A stretch of DNA of 64,000 nucleotides from Phytophthora colocasiae (lineage: Eukaryota; Oomycota; Peronosporomycetes; Peronosporales; Peronosporaceae): NCBI GenBank assembly GCA_018806915.1, contig JAGKQI010000080.1, positions 1 to 64,000 of the forward strand, written 5' to 3'. The translations under genes and the position numbers were made by a program. Below are positions 21,031 through 31,076 of the stretch, piece after piece (within the stretch, counting starts at the first letter, position 1; each line of letters starts with the position of its first letter). The notes beneath the pieces are model-generated. The model had not been told where the DNA came from and did not search any database. It saw only the letters and a program-made list of their open reading frames with translations.

Positions 21031-23019
21031 TCAGCCGTCGGTGGAACTCGATGTTAACAACCATTTCAGAACAGAGTATCTGGTATAGACCACAATCACT
21101 GGACTTGACTCCACCAGAGCTCTGAAGTTCTCCAAAACTCTGAGGATCGCGATCACCTCCTTCTCAGCGATATGATACCTGAGTTCGGCATCTTTCAGGA
21201 CACGACCTGTGAACCGGACCGGGTGAATTATTCCCTCATATTCTTGTCCCAAAACTGCCGAAGCAGCCCAAGGGTTCGCATGCGGGATGACAACAAACGG
21301 TCTGTTCCGGTCTGGGTGTCTGAGTAGTGGAGTAGAGACTATCTTGCGTTTCAGAATCTCGAATGCCTCTTTCGCACGAGTCAGGTCTCGTCCAGTACGA
21401 ATCTGCTCGTCCGTCAGCTCATAGAGGGTAGCAGCGATCACCGGTAAATCCTCAATAAACTTGTTGTAATAATTGAGGCTTCCCATGAAACTCTGAACTC
21501 CCTTCAGCGTAGACGGAAATGGCAGTTCTTCAACTCCTTTGACGATCTTGGGTGTTGCCCTCAGACCTTCGGCACTGATTTCGTGGGAGAGGTACGGTAT
21601 CGACAACTTCTCGAACTCGCTCTTGGGCAAACTCACAGAAATGTTCCAATAACGAAGCCTGAAAAGCAGGGCGTTCAAGTCGTCGCATAGTTGGTCCCAA
21701 GTCGGTGCTCCATGTGCAATGTCGTCGATATACGAACTCCTCCCCAGGACTGGGCCCATGCATGTGGGGACGGGAATATTCCTCCGAAAGACGGTCATCT
21801 GACTTGTGAGTGCTGGCATCTCAGAAATCGGGGTATGGCTCTCAGAGTCTGAAAGATGTTTTTCAGGCTGGAGTTGCAGAAATTCCAGAACATCCGCATC
21901 AACTTCAGCTTCTTCTTCTGGTGACAGTCTCACGAATCCCCACAGGCAATTATCCAACATAGCCTGATACACAAGAGAGGCGTTTTTCAGACCAAACGGC
22001 ATCCTCACCCACTGAAAATGTCCAAACGGGCAAATGAAAGCTGATATCAGTCGCGCGCGCTCCGTCATCCTGATCGCCCAGAAACCGCTAGCCATTTCTA
22101 GGCTCATGAACCACATAGCAGCCTCAAAACCGATTAGGAGGTCGTCAATAAGAGGCAGAGGGTAACGCGATAGTTGAATAAAGCCATTCACAATGCGATA
22201 GTCGATACACATTCTTATGTCAACACCATTTTTCTTGAGAACGATCACGATAGGAGATGCCCACGGTGAATTGGAGGACTCGATCAAACCAGTTTCCAGA
22301 AGTTTCTTGAGAAGCTCGTACACCTTCAGCATGAGGTAGGGAGCGACGGACCTCGGACGTTGAGCTACCGGTTTGGCATCTCCCACATCCAGATCACGGA
22401 CTACGCCCCTTGCCGGTGCGGGCGCCGCATTACCGTCTCCCAGGAATATTCTCCTGTGGCGTTTCAGAATGTCACGCAGTCTCCTCTCCATTTCTGGAGT
22501 CGTCTTTCTCGGTTCTCCAACATCGGCGCTATCGATATCACACTCTGGTGTCAACTCTTCCAGCTCAGGCAACATGACCAGTTGGTCGCGTAATTGAGCG
22601 AGGAGTTTCGTACCTTCTCGCATATATACTCCTGGCTCCAGGTCTAATTCTTCATCCGAAACTTGCATACACCGCTCGTATTCTACTCGTAACTTCTCCA
22701 TAGGCGTTCCGGGTATCCCCTGAATGGGGATATCCCAAGACTCGTCCATCAAGTCCAGATCATCTGCAAGCAACTCCGGAGTCTGAAGATTATCTTGAAG
22801 ATACTCAGATTTCGAGTCTAAGACATCACCGTCGAAAGCAACAGAGGAGTCACCAGGGTCTTTATGCGAAGTACTTTCAGAGAGTGTTTCCAAATCTCTG
22901 GTATCTATACTGACGTTCGCACTTCCTGTTGGTTCACTGTGACAACCATCATCCGTCTGGGTGGAAGCATCCAGGGCGAAGCGCACTCGCTTCACGGTCA
23001 GTGGTGAATCTGGTTTCAC
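21031..23019 (-). pseudogene. Pol reverse transcriptase and Ty3-type RNase H, element B
   Basis: One 662-codon open piece. An acidic linker is followed by fingers (GVVRDLDVGDAKPVAQRPRS), palm motifs (SLEMASGFWAIRM and, after a long insertion, SYIDDIAHGAPTW) and thumb. The connection (STLKGVQSFMGSLNYYNKFIEDLPV) and the Ty3-type RNase H come next. The first palm aspartate is changed (SLEMASG where E has SLDMASG), which alone should kill polymerase activity. The piece ends in TGA at 21031, where E reads an Arg codon. About 75 residues of Ser/Glu-rich sequence lie between the AMLDNCLWGF helix and YIDD, an unusual insertion also seen in E, D and C. Confidence 0.85.
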
Positions 23020-23121
23020 GAACTGTACTGGGGCGTTATCGAACCTTGGACGTTGCTGGGTAGTCTGGACGATCTACACACGGGGGTTGCGGCATCAGAG
23101 CCTCCAACTCCGCCTCTCTTC

Positions 23122-24185
23122 TCATACGTTTCTTAGTCTCTGGTGACGGGTGCTTTCCAGAATCAGAACTCCCCAGTCACGATAAGCAGCGGAACCTGGA
23201 CGCACGAAACGTCCATGCCTTGGGAAGAAACCATATTCCATGATCCTCGCGACATCAGAGAGTTCATTGACCCACGTGTTCTTATCAGAGATATTTACCA
23301 CGCGAACGGCCACAGGCCAAGATCGAGCCGCATAAATCAGCTGAGTAACCCAGCCATCAATGCGTCCGGCCCACACGACTTCCCTTTGGGGGTTCGTTGG
23401 TCCATAGTCAATTCGGACAATAAACTCTTCACCCGGACTCAGAAGAACAGCCTCACTTGGTCTAACCGACCTGTTACGACCAATGTGATCACCAGGTTCC
23501 CATTTGCACATCATCACCATCACTTCGTCTGGTAACGACACCAGACCTTCACGAGCGCTAATCCTCACTCCAGCAGCAAACATAAACTCATTCCCAAAAG
23601 CACGTCAATTCCTTCACCGATATTCGCGACCCAAACATCCACAATATATACCACCCTTGGCCCAAGTGTCAACTTGATCTCAGCGCTGGCACCGATATAT
23701 GTTGGAACACTACCCATCCCCGACACCTTGGCCTGCTTGTGCGACTTAAGTCTGAGTCCGAGATTACGCGCAAAGGCGTAACTCAGAATATTTATGGTCG
23801 CACCAGTGTCCAAGAGAATCTTGGTCCGATGGTCATTCACAGCACCATACACCATCACCACATCCCTCTTCGAACGATCAGGATAGTTATCCTCCCACCA
23901 GCCATAACCCTCGCCATCCTTCAACCTGAACGACACTGTGCCGTCTGATGTCGGGTCGGTGTTTTCAGCGATCTCAGGTAACTTGTTCCCTGAATTTCCA
24001 GAAGGTATGGCCGATTCCTGGGCAAAAGTAGTCATGCATTGTTGGTTGTTATCTTGAGTCTTTCTCAGCTCCGGTCCTACACACACTAGAACGCATAACT
24101 CTGGGGTATTTTCTTGCCCGGCGCGTTTCGGATCCCCATCCGACGGGCATATTAGTTTAACGCTTCCCAGAGTCTGCCTCATCAC
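23122..24185 (-). pseudogene. Pol aspartic protease, element B
   Basis: Two overlapping open pieces (24185-23565 and 23583-23122) are joined by a single frame break near 23575. The first has the Pol N-terminus and the catalytic DTGATINILS (complement of about 23795-23825). The second continues at FAAGVRISAREGLVSLPDEV and runs to RYRDWGVL. The enzyme would cleave Gag-Pol. The piece opens in the frame that reads GTT AAA CTA across the heptamer at 24155-24161, so Pol is in the frame expected for -1 shifting from the longest Gag reading. Confidence 0.8.
24116..24161 (-). promoter_or_regulatory. gag-pol frameshift module: GTTAAAC plus two-tier stem, element B
   Basis: On - the heptamer GTTAAAC (24161-24155) is followed by TAA, a six-base spacer in all, and a stem. 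Outer arms: GCCCG (24148-24144) and CGGGC (24120-24116). Inner arms: TCGGAT (24143-24138) and ATCCGA (24133-24128), closing GGGG. A seven-base bulge (24127-24121) sits on the 3' side. The capsid frame reads TTA AAC TAA here and Pol reads GTT AAA CTA; small indels shift the zinc-knuckle stretch between them. Confidence 0.65.
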
Positions 24186-25645
24186 CCAGGAGTTTCTCCC
24201 GTAGGTGGTTCGGCATGTCCTTGAGTGCGCCTTGTCGAGCGAGTTGCTTGAGTGCTTCCAGAGTTTTCAGATCTTCACAGGGTTTTCCAGGGTGCACTTT
24301 TCCACATACTTCACAGGGTGGCATCCGACACATTCGACTCGGATGTCCCTTCTCCTGGCATCGGTCACACGTGACATCTCTCCAGCAATCTTCCTCTGAG
24401 TGCCCTGAGCGTTGACATTTTTCACAGAACTTGTTCCAGTAGCCACTATTCTCATGACGCCTCTGGTGGAATCCTTGACCTGACGATCCAGACGGGGACT
24501 GGGGCGGCGGACGCCCATCCCATGTTATCCATTACTCGATATACCTCGTTTGTCAGAGTCTGCGTCCAATCTGGACTTGGTGGAGCTCTTGAATTACTCG
24601 AAGAAGCTTGCGTAGTACTTTCATCGCGGGTAGACTCTGAAATCGCACTTGGAACTCTGGAATCACCAGTCTGGTCCCTGGTATCCTGATTGGATTTCAG
24701 AGATTCCTTGTGATTTTCAGAGCTTTCCGAATCATAATCTTCAGAATCCACGTCTCTTGCGACATAAGTCCGATGCACACGCTTGGGCTTGAACTGTCCT
24801 CGCGGAATATTATCAGCCCGGAAATCTCGAGACTTGGCAGGAGTCATATCTTGGTCACCAGTTCGCCACACGTCTTCATCTTGCTGCAAGGCATATTCCA
24901 AGTCTGAAATCCGTCGAAATCTCTGACCTTGCAACGAAGTTTTCAGGCGTGCATCCATGAGCTTCGTGATGAATCGCAGTACATGTTTCTCAAGACGATT
25001 GGACGACTTTCTGAAATCGATGTCAGCCTTCCCAGCGGCAGAATTAAGTCGGTAGAAAAATTCAAGCGGAGTCTCAGAGTCTTTCATAGCCATCGTAAAG
25101 TACCTCTCGGAATACGATGACCGAGCTTTGCAATAACGTTTCTTGAACTCTGAAGACAGCTCTTTCCACTCGCGGGACACACTTTTGGGAAGCTGGTTAA
25201 ACCAGTCTCGCGCAGACACGAGGAGCTTCAACTTAAGTTCCTGGATGCGCGTCTTGGTCGACCACCCTCCTTGAGAAGCCATATTCGTAAACCGCTCCCA
25301 CCAGTGGACGCGTTCCCTGAGCGTAGCTCTGGGGTCGAATTCTCCGTGGTTGTTAGAATTCATGAACGGCCTCAGTGTCAGAAGTGTGGTTCCGCCCTGC
25401 GCTTGAGTTGCAGCCGTCAGATTCACCACTTCACCTGGCTCCGAGTTCGAGCTCGCAGAGTCTGAGCTCGAGTCATCAGAGTCTCCGCCAGAGTCTGGCG
25501 CTCTACCATGGCGTTTCTCTCTGCGCGACGCTCTTCGGTCTCCATTAGGTCGTCTAGCTTCTGTTTTCCGCAGCGGATCTCGTCTTGGAGTAGATGCGCG
25601 TCTAGTGTCACCCTTGGGCTCTGTCACCGGGGTCACTTGAGTCAC
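24180..25645 (-). pseudogene. Gag capsid and zinc-knuckle nucleocapsid, element B
   Basis: Open from 25645 to 24452 (397 codons). A Ser-rich N-terminal part is followed by a capsid-like helical domain (about residues 95-260, FDPRATLRERVHWWERF to DLEYALQQDEDVW), the retrotransposon Gag fold typified by W..F and LL..A.DWF.QL patterns. A single extra G near 24505 (GGATGGG where A has GGATGG) then shifts the frame. In the shifted frame three zinc knuckles read CEKCQRSGHSEEDC, CDRCQEKGHPSRMC (both CX2CX4HX4C) and CEVCGKVHPGKPC (CX2CX3HX4C), followed by a basic tail. The protein coats element RNA in the cytoplasmic particle. Confidence 0.85.
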
Positions 25646-26703
25646 CTGGGTGGCGCCTTCACTCGCTTCGTCCCCGTGCTTCGTGCAGGGGTGTCCTGCT
25701 GGAAGGTCGCAACCTCTCGGGATTCCGTGAGGACCGGTGAATGTGACATGGGTTCAACCCCAACCCTACTTGCGTCACTTCTGATTTCCGACCCTGATAT
25801 TGGGTATATAGTTGCAACTTCAGGATTCCCAGTGTTAAACGCCGGGGTTGCAGTTGCTGAATCAGGGTGATCGACCCTTCGCGCCTCTTGAACTTGGGAT
25901 AATGTCGCTCGAAGGTTTATCAACTGACCGGCTTGGAACCGTTGCATGTTCTGAGAACCTTCCTTCTCCCTGTCGCGCTCGGCTTCCATGACTTTCATTG
26001 GCTGCAGTATGGCTTCCATTTGAGAAATCCAGTCTCGTTTCATCTCGTCTGTCGCACGCGCACGTTCGGCTTCGGTCTCAGCCTCTCTTTGTCGCCAGCG
26101 TTCAGCAAACTCTGATTCCAGACGTTGGTTTTCAGAGTTCCGGAGCTCCGTTTTCAGAGTTTCCAACTCTGTCATGCTGCGATTTCTGAGTTTGCTCTCA
26201 GATACCATACTTCTGCGTTCTTCAGCGTCGTCGGCGCGTCTCTCAGCCTCCCGCCTCGCATTTTCTGACTTCAACAAGCGCTCAGTGAGCGTCTGAATCT
26301 CGCGTCTTGCCTCCAAGTCACGTTGCTCTCGACGACGATCGCGTTCCATGGACTCCAAGCGTTCTCGGGCCAAGAACTCCATCTGCGCCTGCTCCATCCG
26401 GCTTTGCCACCCTTGCTGTAGCCTCATGACGTTCAACTGGATCTGGGCAGGTCCTGATCTCTGAGAACTTCGAGCTTCAGACTTCGTACGACTCGACGCG
26501 ATGGAACTCAAGCGTCGGGACGGTGGTTTTGGAAGGTCTTCACTCTTCACACTATGGCGGTGACTCTGGTGACTTTTGCTTCGAGTGGAGGCAGATACAG
26601 GTGGAATCTCCGGGGTCAATCGCCTGAAATCCCGTGAAGAACTTCCGACAGACGTCTGGTTTCCAGACTTCGCGTTCGACACCACTGGTTCCTCGTCCGG
26701 CAT
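25642..26703 (-). pseudogene. Gag coiled-coil region, element B
   Basis: A 353-codon open piece overlapping the start of the capsid piece by four bases, in another frame. Residues about 100-255 are almost purely charged helix (LEARREIQTLTERLLKSENARREAERRADDAEERR and onward), a long coiled coil with Arg/Glu heptads; it would oligomerise. The flanks are Ser/Pro-rich. It follows the Ser-rich piece at 26743-27189 and most likely formed one long Gag with its neighbours before frame breaks at about 26720 and 25645. Gag proteins of this length are unusual for Ty3/gypsy. Confidence 0.7.
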
Positions 26704-26742
26704 GTCGACATCTTCGAGCTCTGGTTTCGCTGATAACAGCGT

Positions 26743-27189
26743 TCACGTCACTTGAATCCCCATGCCTTCAGAGACTGCTCCTCCCGCACCAGCGCCTTGA
26801 GCGATTAACGCCAGGCCTCCTGTGGACAGCGACATATGTGATGCCGCCCCTCGACTCATGGACATCAAGGACGAGTCCGTAGAGCTTCCGCGTGAAGTCT
26901 GGAATCCCGACGACTGGTCATCTGAGGTCCCAATGACACTGGGAATTGGTACATCCGACATCCGAGTCTGAGAAGTACTGTGATCTTCAGACATCGGAGT
27001 TTCAGACTCCGGTCGCGTGTTATCAGAGCGACTCTCATACTGCGGTAGTGAAGACAGCGATGGCGTCGATAAAGCTGAAGGTGTCGACGTGATTTGTGGG
27101 CGCGGCGGTCTCTGCTGTAAGCGCTTGGACCGCGGCCGCTCGTCACTGCTGGAACCATCAGAACTGTGCGTCACTCGGAGTCCGGTCAC
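26743..27189 (-). pseudogene. Gag Ser/Pro-rich linker, element B
   Basis: A 148-codon open piece of low complexity: SSDGSSSDERPRSKRLQQRPPRPQ, many SP and TP pairs, then a Gly/Ala-rich end. It has one small basic patch (RPRSKRLQQR). No domain recognised. Its position between the N-terminal piece and the coiled coil, on the same strand, argues that it is part of the ancestral long Gag. The 27190-27514 stretch joining it to the N-terminal piece has no long frame. Confidence 0.5.
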
Positions 27190-27514
27190 CCGGAGTCGGA
27201 TGATCAGTCGTCGTCCTTGTAGGTCAGCGTCCTTGTCAGGTATACACGGTCTGCTTCATCTTGGCTTGTTGTGTCTTCTCGTTTCATGTCTTCTGGGAGT
27301 CGGCTCACTTGTAACCTGGTGGTCACTGTGGCCCACTCAACCAATTCCACAGCGAGTCGACTCTGAAGTTCGGACGCCACACTGCGTACTTAGGACTCGA
27401 AGACATCTGACGCCTGCGTCTGAGACCATGTCGGGAGGAGGTTCAGGAATTCAAAACCTGCCTCGTACAACATTGTCTGAAGAATTGCCACACATTGTGG
27501 TGCTGTCAACGTGC

Positions 27515-28176
27515 TCATCGGAATCTCGACGAAGGAAGATCTTGTATCCGGCCAAAACCATGACGCCTCACGTGAAACTCTGAGATCCACATATCCTCAG
27601 GGAAGACAGAGGAACATTGCCACTTGATGTAATCACCAGTCGCTGCAGCAGCTTTCTGGAAAGCATCAGCACTAGGCTTCATCGTCGGCCACGTATACTC
27701 GATGCTTGGCGGGACGACCTTGCCTGTGTCCATATCTCTCCAACGGCGGAACTCACGACGCACATACCTCAGAACTCGTTCCCCGTCAAGCGAATCAGCC
27801 CTCCCAGACTCATCAGACGGTGTCTTCAGAGACTCTTCGACTTGATCGCCATGTCATCAGACATTGGTGTGTCTTCAGACTTTGGGGATTGTGGACTTTG
27901 ACTTCCAGAGACTTCGGGTTCTGGTTTCACTTCATCCACGGACTGGCCAGAAGTTGTCGAATCTGAACACAGATCGATCACCTCCGGGACTCCAACCATA
28001 TCGGCGCCTCCCTCAGACGCCTCATCACCACCCTCGCGGGTGGTGGTCGCCTCGTCACCAGAAACTTCGACTTCTGACGGGCCTTCAGAACCTTGTTCAC
28101 CAGAGACAGCAGGTGTCTCCTGAGCTTCTGGTTCCTCAGCAGGCTGGTCTTCGACCGCCGGTTCTGGGACGCTCAC
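27515..28176 (-). pseudogene. Gag N-terminus with SUMO-interaction-like motif, element B
   Basis: It opens at 28176, about 160 bases inside the primer-binding site, which fits a Gag start. The first 116 codons are very acidic (MSVPEPAVEDQPAEEPEAQ...) and contain VPEVIDLCSDS, matching a SUMO-interaction motif (hydrophobic core VIDL followed by acidic/Ser residues). A frame break near 27840 leads to a second, folded-looking part (LRYVRREFRRWRDMDTGKVVPPSIEYTWPTMKPSADAFQKAAAATGDYIKW) that may act as a matrix-like domain. I infer Gag identity from position and strand; no family match recognised for this part. Confidence 0.6.
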
Positions 28177-28336
28177 ACTCTCAGCTGCCTTCTTCCCTTG
28201 TAGACGCTTGGATTGACGTGTCGGAGTACTCCGACCACGACCTCGTAGATCCTGGTGTAGCCATCTTGAATATAGACGCTTGACAGGAAACTTTCTCTTC
28301 TTGTACTCTCAAATCCGGTGATATCACGATTCCAAA

Positions 28337-28355
28337 GATCCGGGCACGCGCACCA
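28337..28355 (-). promoter_or_regulatory. primer-binding site, element B
   Basis: On - the string TGGTGCGCGTGCCCGGATC lies two bases inside an LTR-like terminus (TGTCGC on + at 28358). TGG pairs with the CCA end of a tRNA. The implied tRNA 3' end is GATCCGGGCACGCGCACCA, giving acceptor strand CACGCGC and T-stem CCGGG, a sensible tRNA layout. Element C has the same site with one mismatch. Confidence 0.75.
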
Positions 28356-28357
28356 GT

Positions 28358-29134
28358 TGTCGCAAAGTCAGTGAAACTTTGTGTCAGCTGCTTCATCCAT
28401 CGCAACCGTCTCGTCGGGTACATAGTGCTGTACCCAAAGCAGTCAACTCACATTGAGACCTTTTCCTGCAATCGTGACTACGAAACGCAAGATACGATAG
28501 AGGTTTGCGACGATCACAACCATACAACAATTGCGAATTTTGTGCGCAACCAAAAGCGAGGTTGTTGAAACCTCGCTGGACACTCTAGACGACAAAAAAT
28601 AAAAGACGGCCAGCTGTTTGGGAGCCAGCAATGTCCAATTCTGATTGACAGTGACGGTGATGAATGGTAAAGTCGTGGCAAACGGAAACCTGGATCTCCT
28701 GCATACTATCGATGATATATATACTATCACTGAACGGTGCTTCAACTGCGATCTCGAGCGCATGAATTTCATGAAGCTGTTTCGAAACGAGCAAGGAGTA
28801 CAGCAGAACCACATTAAGATAACGAGAAGATCCTTAAGCGGCTCCAAATAACGCGGTGGGTCTTGGGATTCGGTGAAGCTGTCGATGATCAACGGTGGTT
28901 GATTCGGGCCGTGCGCAACCAATATGACACAGTGTTCGATGACGTCATGTGCGATATGGGCGATGTAGTAGCCAGGTGTCAACGCCAGAGCAATTTCTTC
29001 AAGCTTTGTAATGGACGGCACGGACCGGTTCAGCTGCTTCTTGAACAACTCAACGTAGTCTAAACAAACGCCATCCCGACGAAGGAACTTGATGTCTCGT
29101 GTCAATACACTGTCGCGAAGTCGGTGAAACTTTG
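28358..29134. repeat. insert of about 730 bases flanked by two copies of the 24-base LTR terminus
   Basis: The 24 bases at 28358-28381 and those at 29111-29134 match at 22 positions (TGTCGC..AGTC.GTGAAACTTTG). The first abuts the primer-binding site; the second opens the main LTR body. Between them lies sequence with no match elsewhere in the window, holding one ORF. Confidence 0.75.
28443..29105 (-). CDS. ORF with a cysteine-peptidase-like Cys-His-Asp pattern, inside the insert
   Basis: 220 codons without a break, same strand as gag-pol and upstream of it. The first half looks folded: RRDGVCLDYVELFKKQLNRS, then TPGYYIAHIAHDVIEHCVILVAHG, then PLIIDSFTES. The order Cys (DGVC), His (EHC), Asp (IDS) within 80 residues suits a papain-fold peptidase, and DGxCL resembles the OTU active-site string. 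That is a pattern reading, not a family match. The second half is hydrophobic, lacks clear structure and may be out of frame. It lies between LTR and primer-binding site, so an LTR transcript would carry it in its leader. It could be a fragment of another mobile element's polyprotein. Confidence 0.4.
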   Translation of the reverse strand: MTRDIKFLRRDGVCLDYVELFKKQLNRSVPSITKLEEIALALTPGYYIAHIAHDVIEHCVILVAHGPNQPPLIIDSFTESQDPPRYLEPLKDLLVILMWFCCTPCSFRNSFMKFMRSRSQLKHRSVIVYISSIVCRRSRFPFATTLPFITVTVNQNWTLLAPKQLAVFYFLSSRVSSEVSTTSLLVAHKIRNCCMVVIVANLYRILRFVVTIAGKGLNVS

Positions 29135-29607
29135 ATCGCGGAGCAGGGGGCGTATAGTGAAACCTAGTTATACGACTACTGAAAAGGGATTTTCAGAGCC
29201 GCACAACGGTAGGTTGGCGTGTGGTACCTTTAGGTATCCTCGTGGGTTCGTTGTCTTCGGAAATATGACCCTCGCCGGAGTCTGAGAATGTATTGTGAAG
29301 AGGAGTTGGAGTTCCTTTGGAGTCTGGTGTCGGTATTCAGGAAATCCTTTCAGGAGCGTTCGGGAGTCGGAATCTCTGGGAACCGAGATGGTTTCCAGGA
29401 AGTCGGCGGTCGAAAAGAGGTTAATATACCAGAGAAAGTCTGAAATCGGTGTCTGAATATCACAAATCCAGAACCGAGATATCTGACTTTCAGAGATAAA
29501 CAACCGATATACAGAGTTCGAAAATATACAAATATATACAGCCGTTCTTATTCTTTCTAGGCCCTTGAACGGTGGCTAACACTCCAGGTCAACTAGGGAC
29601 TTGTTAC
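29111..29607 (-). repeat. 5' LTR of element B, part 1
   Basis: From TGTCGCGAAGTCGG to the TTAC at which element C is inserted; it is complementary to the last 0.5 kb of the E LTR. It resumes at 43299. The two parts together make an LTR of about 1.57 kb. Confidence 0.85.
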
Positions 29608-30950
29608 TGTGGTGGAGCGGATCTGGCCAAAATCTGGTTGAGGGCCGATCCCGATCGCCACTTGCGCCCAGACACCGACTAACGGAGGGGGTCCACCGAT
29701 GATCCGTGATCTTGCTGCGTGTAGTGTTCACCTTGTGTACCCGTCGGTAGGCGGGTTACGCTCTTCCAGGTAACTTCTGAAGATGTCTTGGGACGAGAAG
29801 AATGTCTTGGGTGACGCAGGGGTGATGAGATAGCGTGGGAATACTTCACTCTACCTCGATGGGGTTGATCCGGGTCACAGGCGAATACTCGAGCCTTGAT
29901 CCGGTCGCCTGATCTTCGATCTAGGTCTTCCAAAGGTCCAATGTTGGGGATCTGGTCCCTTCCTTTACGATGCTTGCCGCTTCCTATAGCGGGAGTCTTG
30001 ATGGGTTGAGAGTCGACGAGATCGTCAGGCCAAGCAGCCAATTCCTTCCGATCCGTAATAAGCACGTAAAGGATAGATCACTAGATAGGGTAAAACTGGC
30101 CAATGTATTATCCAGAATTAACCTCTATGCTAGATCTCTTCTCCTTACCTTCTTGATGCTGGTGGGCCAATGTAATTCCCGGTTCCAGTCTTGGATGAAG
30201 GCACTTGTGAGGTCCAGAGCAAATTCGATTCTGTTTATGGTTATTCCTATGTCTACTAGCCCCATCCTCATCTGCTATCCTACGATTACCTGACATCCGG
30301 CTACACAGCTGCCCCTCCGATCTTCGATCTTGATCTCACCGAACCCCTGATCGCGATCTCGATCTGCCGATCTGGCGATCAGCCGATCAGCCGATCTGGC
30401 GATCAGCCGATCTCGATCAACCATCTCGGTCATCGATCTTGGTCCACCGTCTTGAACAATGATCCCGATCAGCAGCCTTCATACTTGATCTCGCGTGCCT
30501 GTGTTGTCGACATTCCAGGTCTTGAGCTTCCCGGACTTGATCACCACTCCCCATGCGACTAACACTGCCATCAGGTCCCCTCGGCAACATCTCACGGTTA
30601 TGTTGTCACCGGCCCACCATAGATCGCACCGGTCCCGACCCTCTGCTGCCTTGATCTCCTTCTCATACGATCTCAGGCAAGGCGCCCTTTTCTCCTCCGA
30701 CCCTGAGCCGCCACGCGGGACCGCACGGCGGGTTCTCCAATCACTTAGTCTCACTCGACCAAGACGCCATCCATTCATCGCTGGCGAGATCCAGACGAGC
30801 ATCGATCTGGATCCATTCGTCAGCCATCGTTCGCGCAATCTGGGGTCATCAACTGACATCTTGCTTCGCCAGAGGCCCCTGTCGCTTGATCCGACTCTCT
30901 CTGGGCCTGACGTTGCCTTTTCTCAAATTTCTTATCCGCGCTTCACCACA
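29608..30950 (-). repeat. 3' (left) LTR of element C
   Basis: 1343 bases, TGTGGTGGAGC...CTTCACCACA. It is nearly identical to 41949-43298. Differences seen include one A/G and one G indel near 29630, a unit change in the GATCAGCC run near 30390, a C/T change near 30886 and two bases near 30925. An open frame on + crosses the LTR edge into ORF X' from 30495. Confidence 0.92.
30319..30491. repeat. GATC-dense tract in the element C LTR
   Basis: Seventeen GATC tetramers in 173 bases, partly from tandem units such as GATCAGCC and GATCTGGC. The right LTR has one more GATCAGCC unit. The whole element is rich in GATC, but this tract is extreme. Confidence 0.85.
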
Positions 30951-30966
30951 TCCGCCCCCAGCCTGC
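30951..30966 (-). promoter_or_regulatory. polypurine tract, element C
   Basis: TCCGCCCCCAGCCTGC on +, so a purine-rich GGCTGGGGGCGGA on the coding strand, abuts the 3' LTR. Confidence 0.65.
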
Positions 30967-31076
30967 AAGTTGGTCCGTCTCGGTCCACTTCAGGTCTCAT
31001 TCTCCAATCTTCAGCCCAAGGCACAAGTCACCCCGACAACACTTCGACTACCACCAACGGATCCCTTCCAGTCTCC

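Noticed and set aside
28443..28760. second half of the peptidase-like ORF as a transmembrane domain
   Set aside because: Hydrophobic but scattered with Arg and Ser, no clean helices; it may be read out of frame after an indel.
29679..30065. 128-codon frame in the C LTR, identical at 42019-42405
   Set aside because: Both copies lie in LTR sequence, so identity reflects LTR duplication, not protein conservation; no motif seen.
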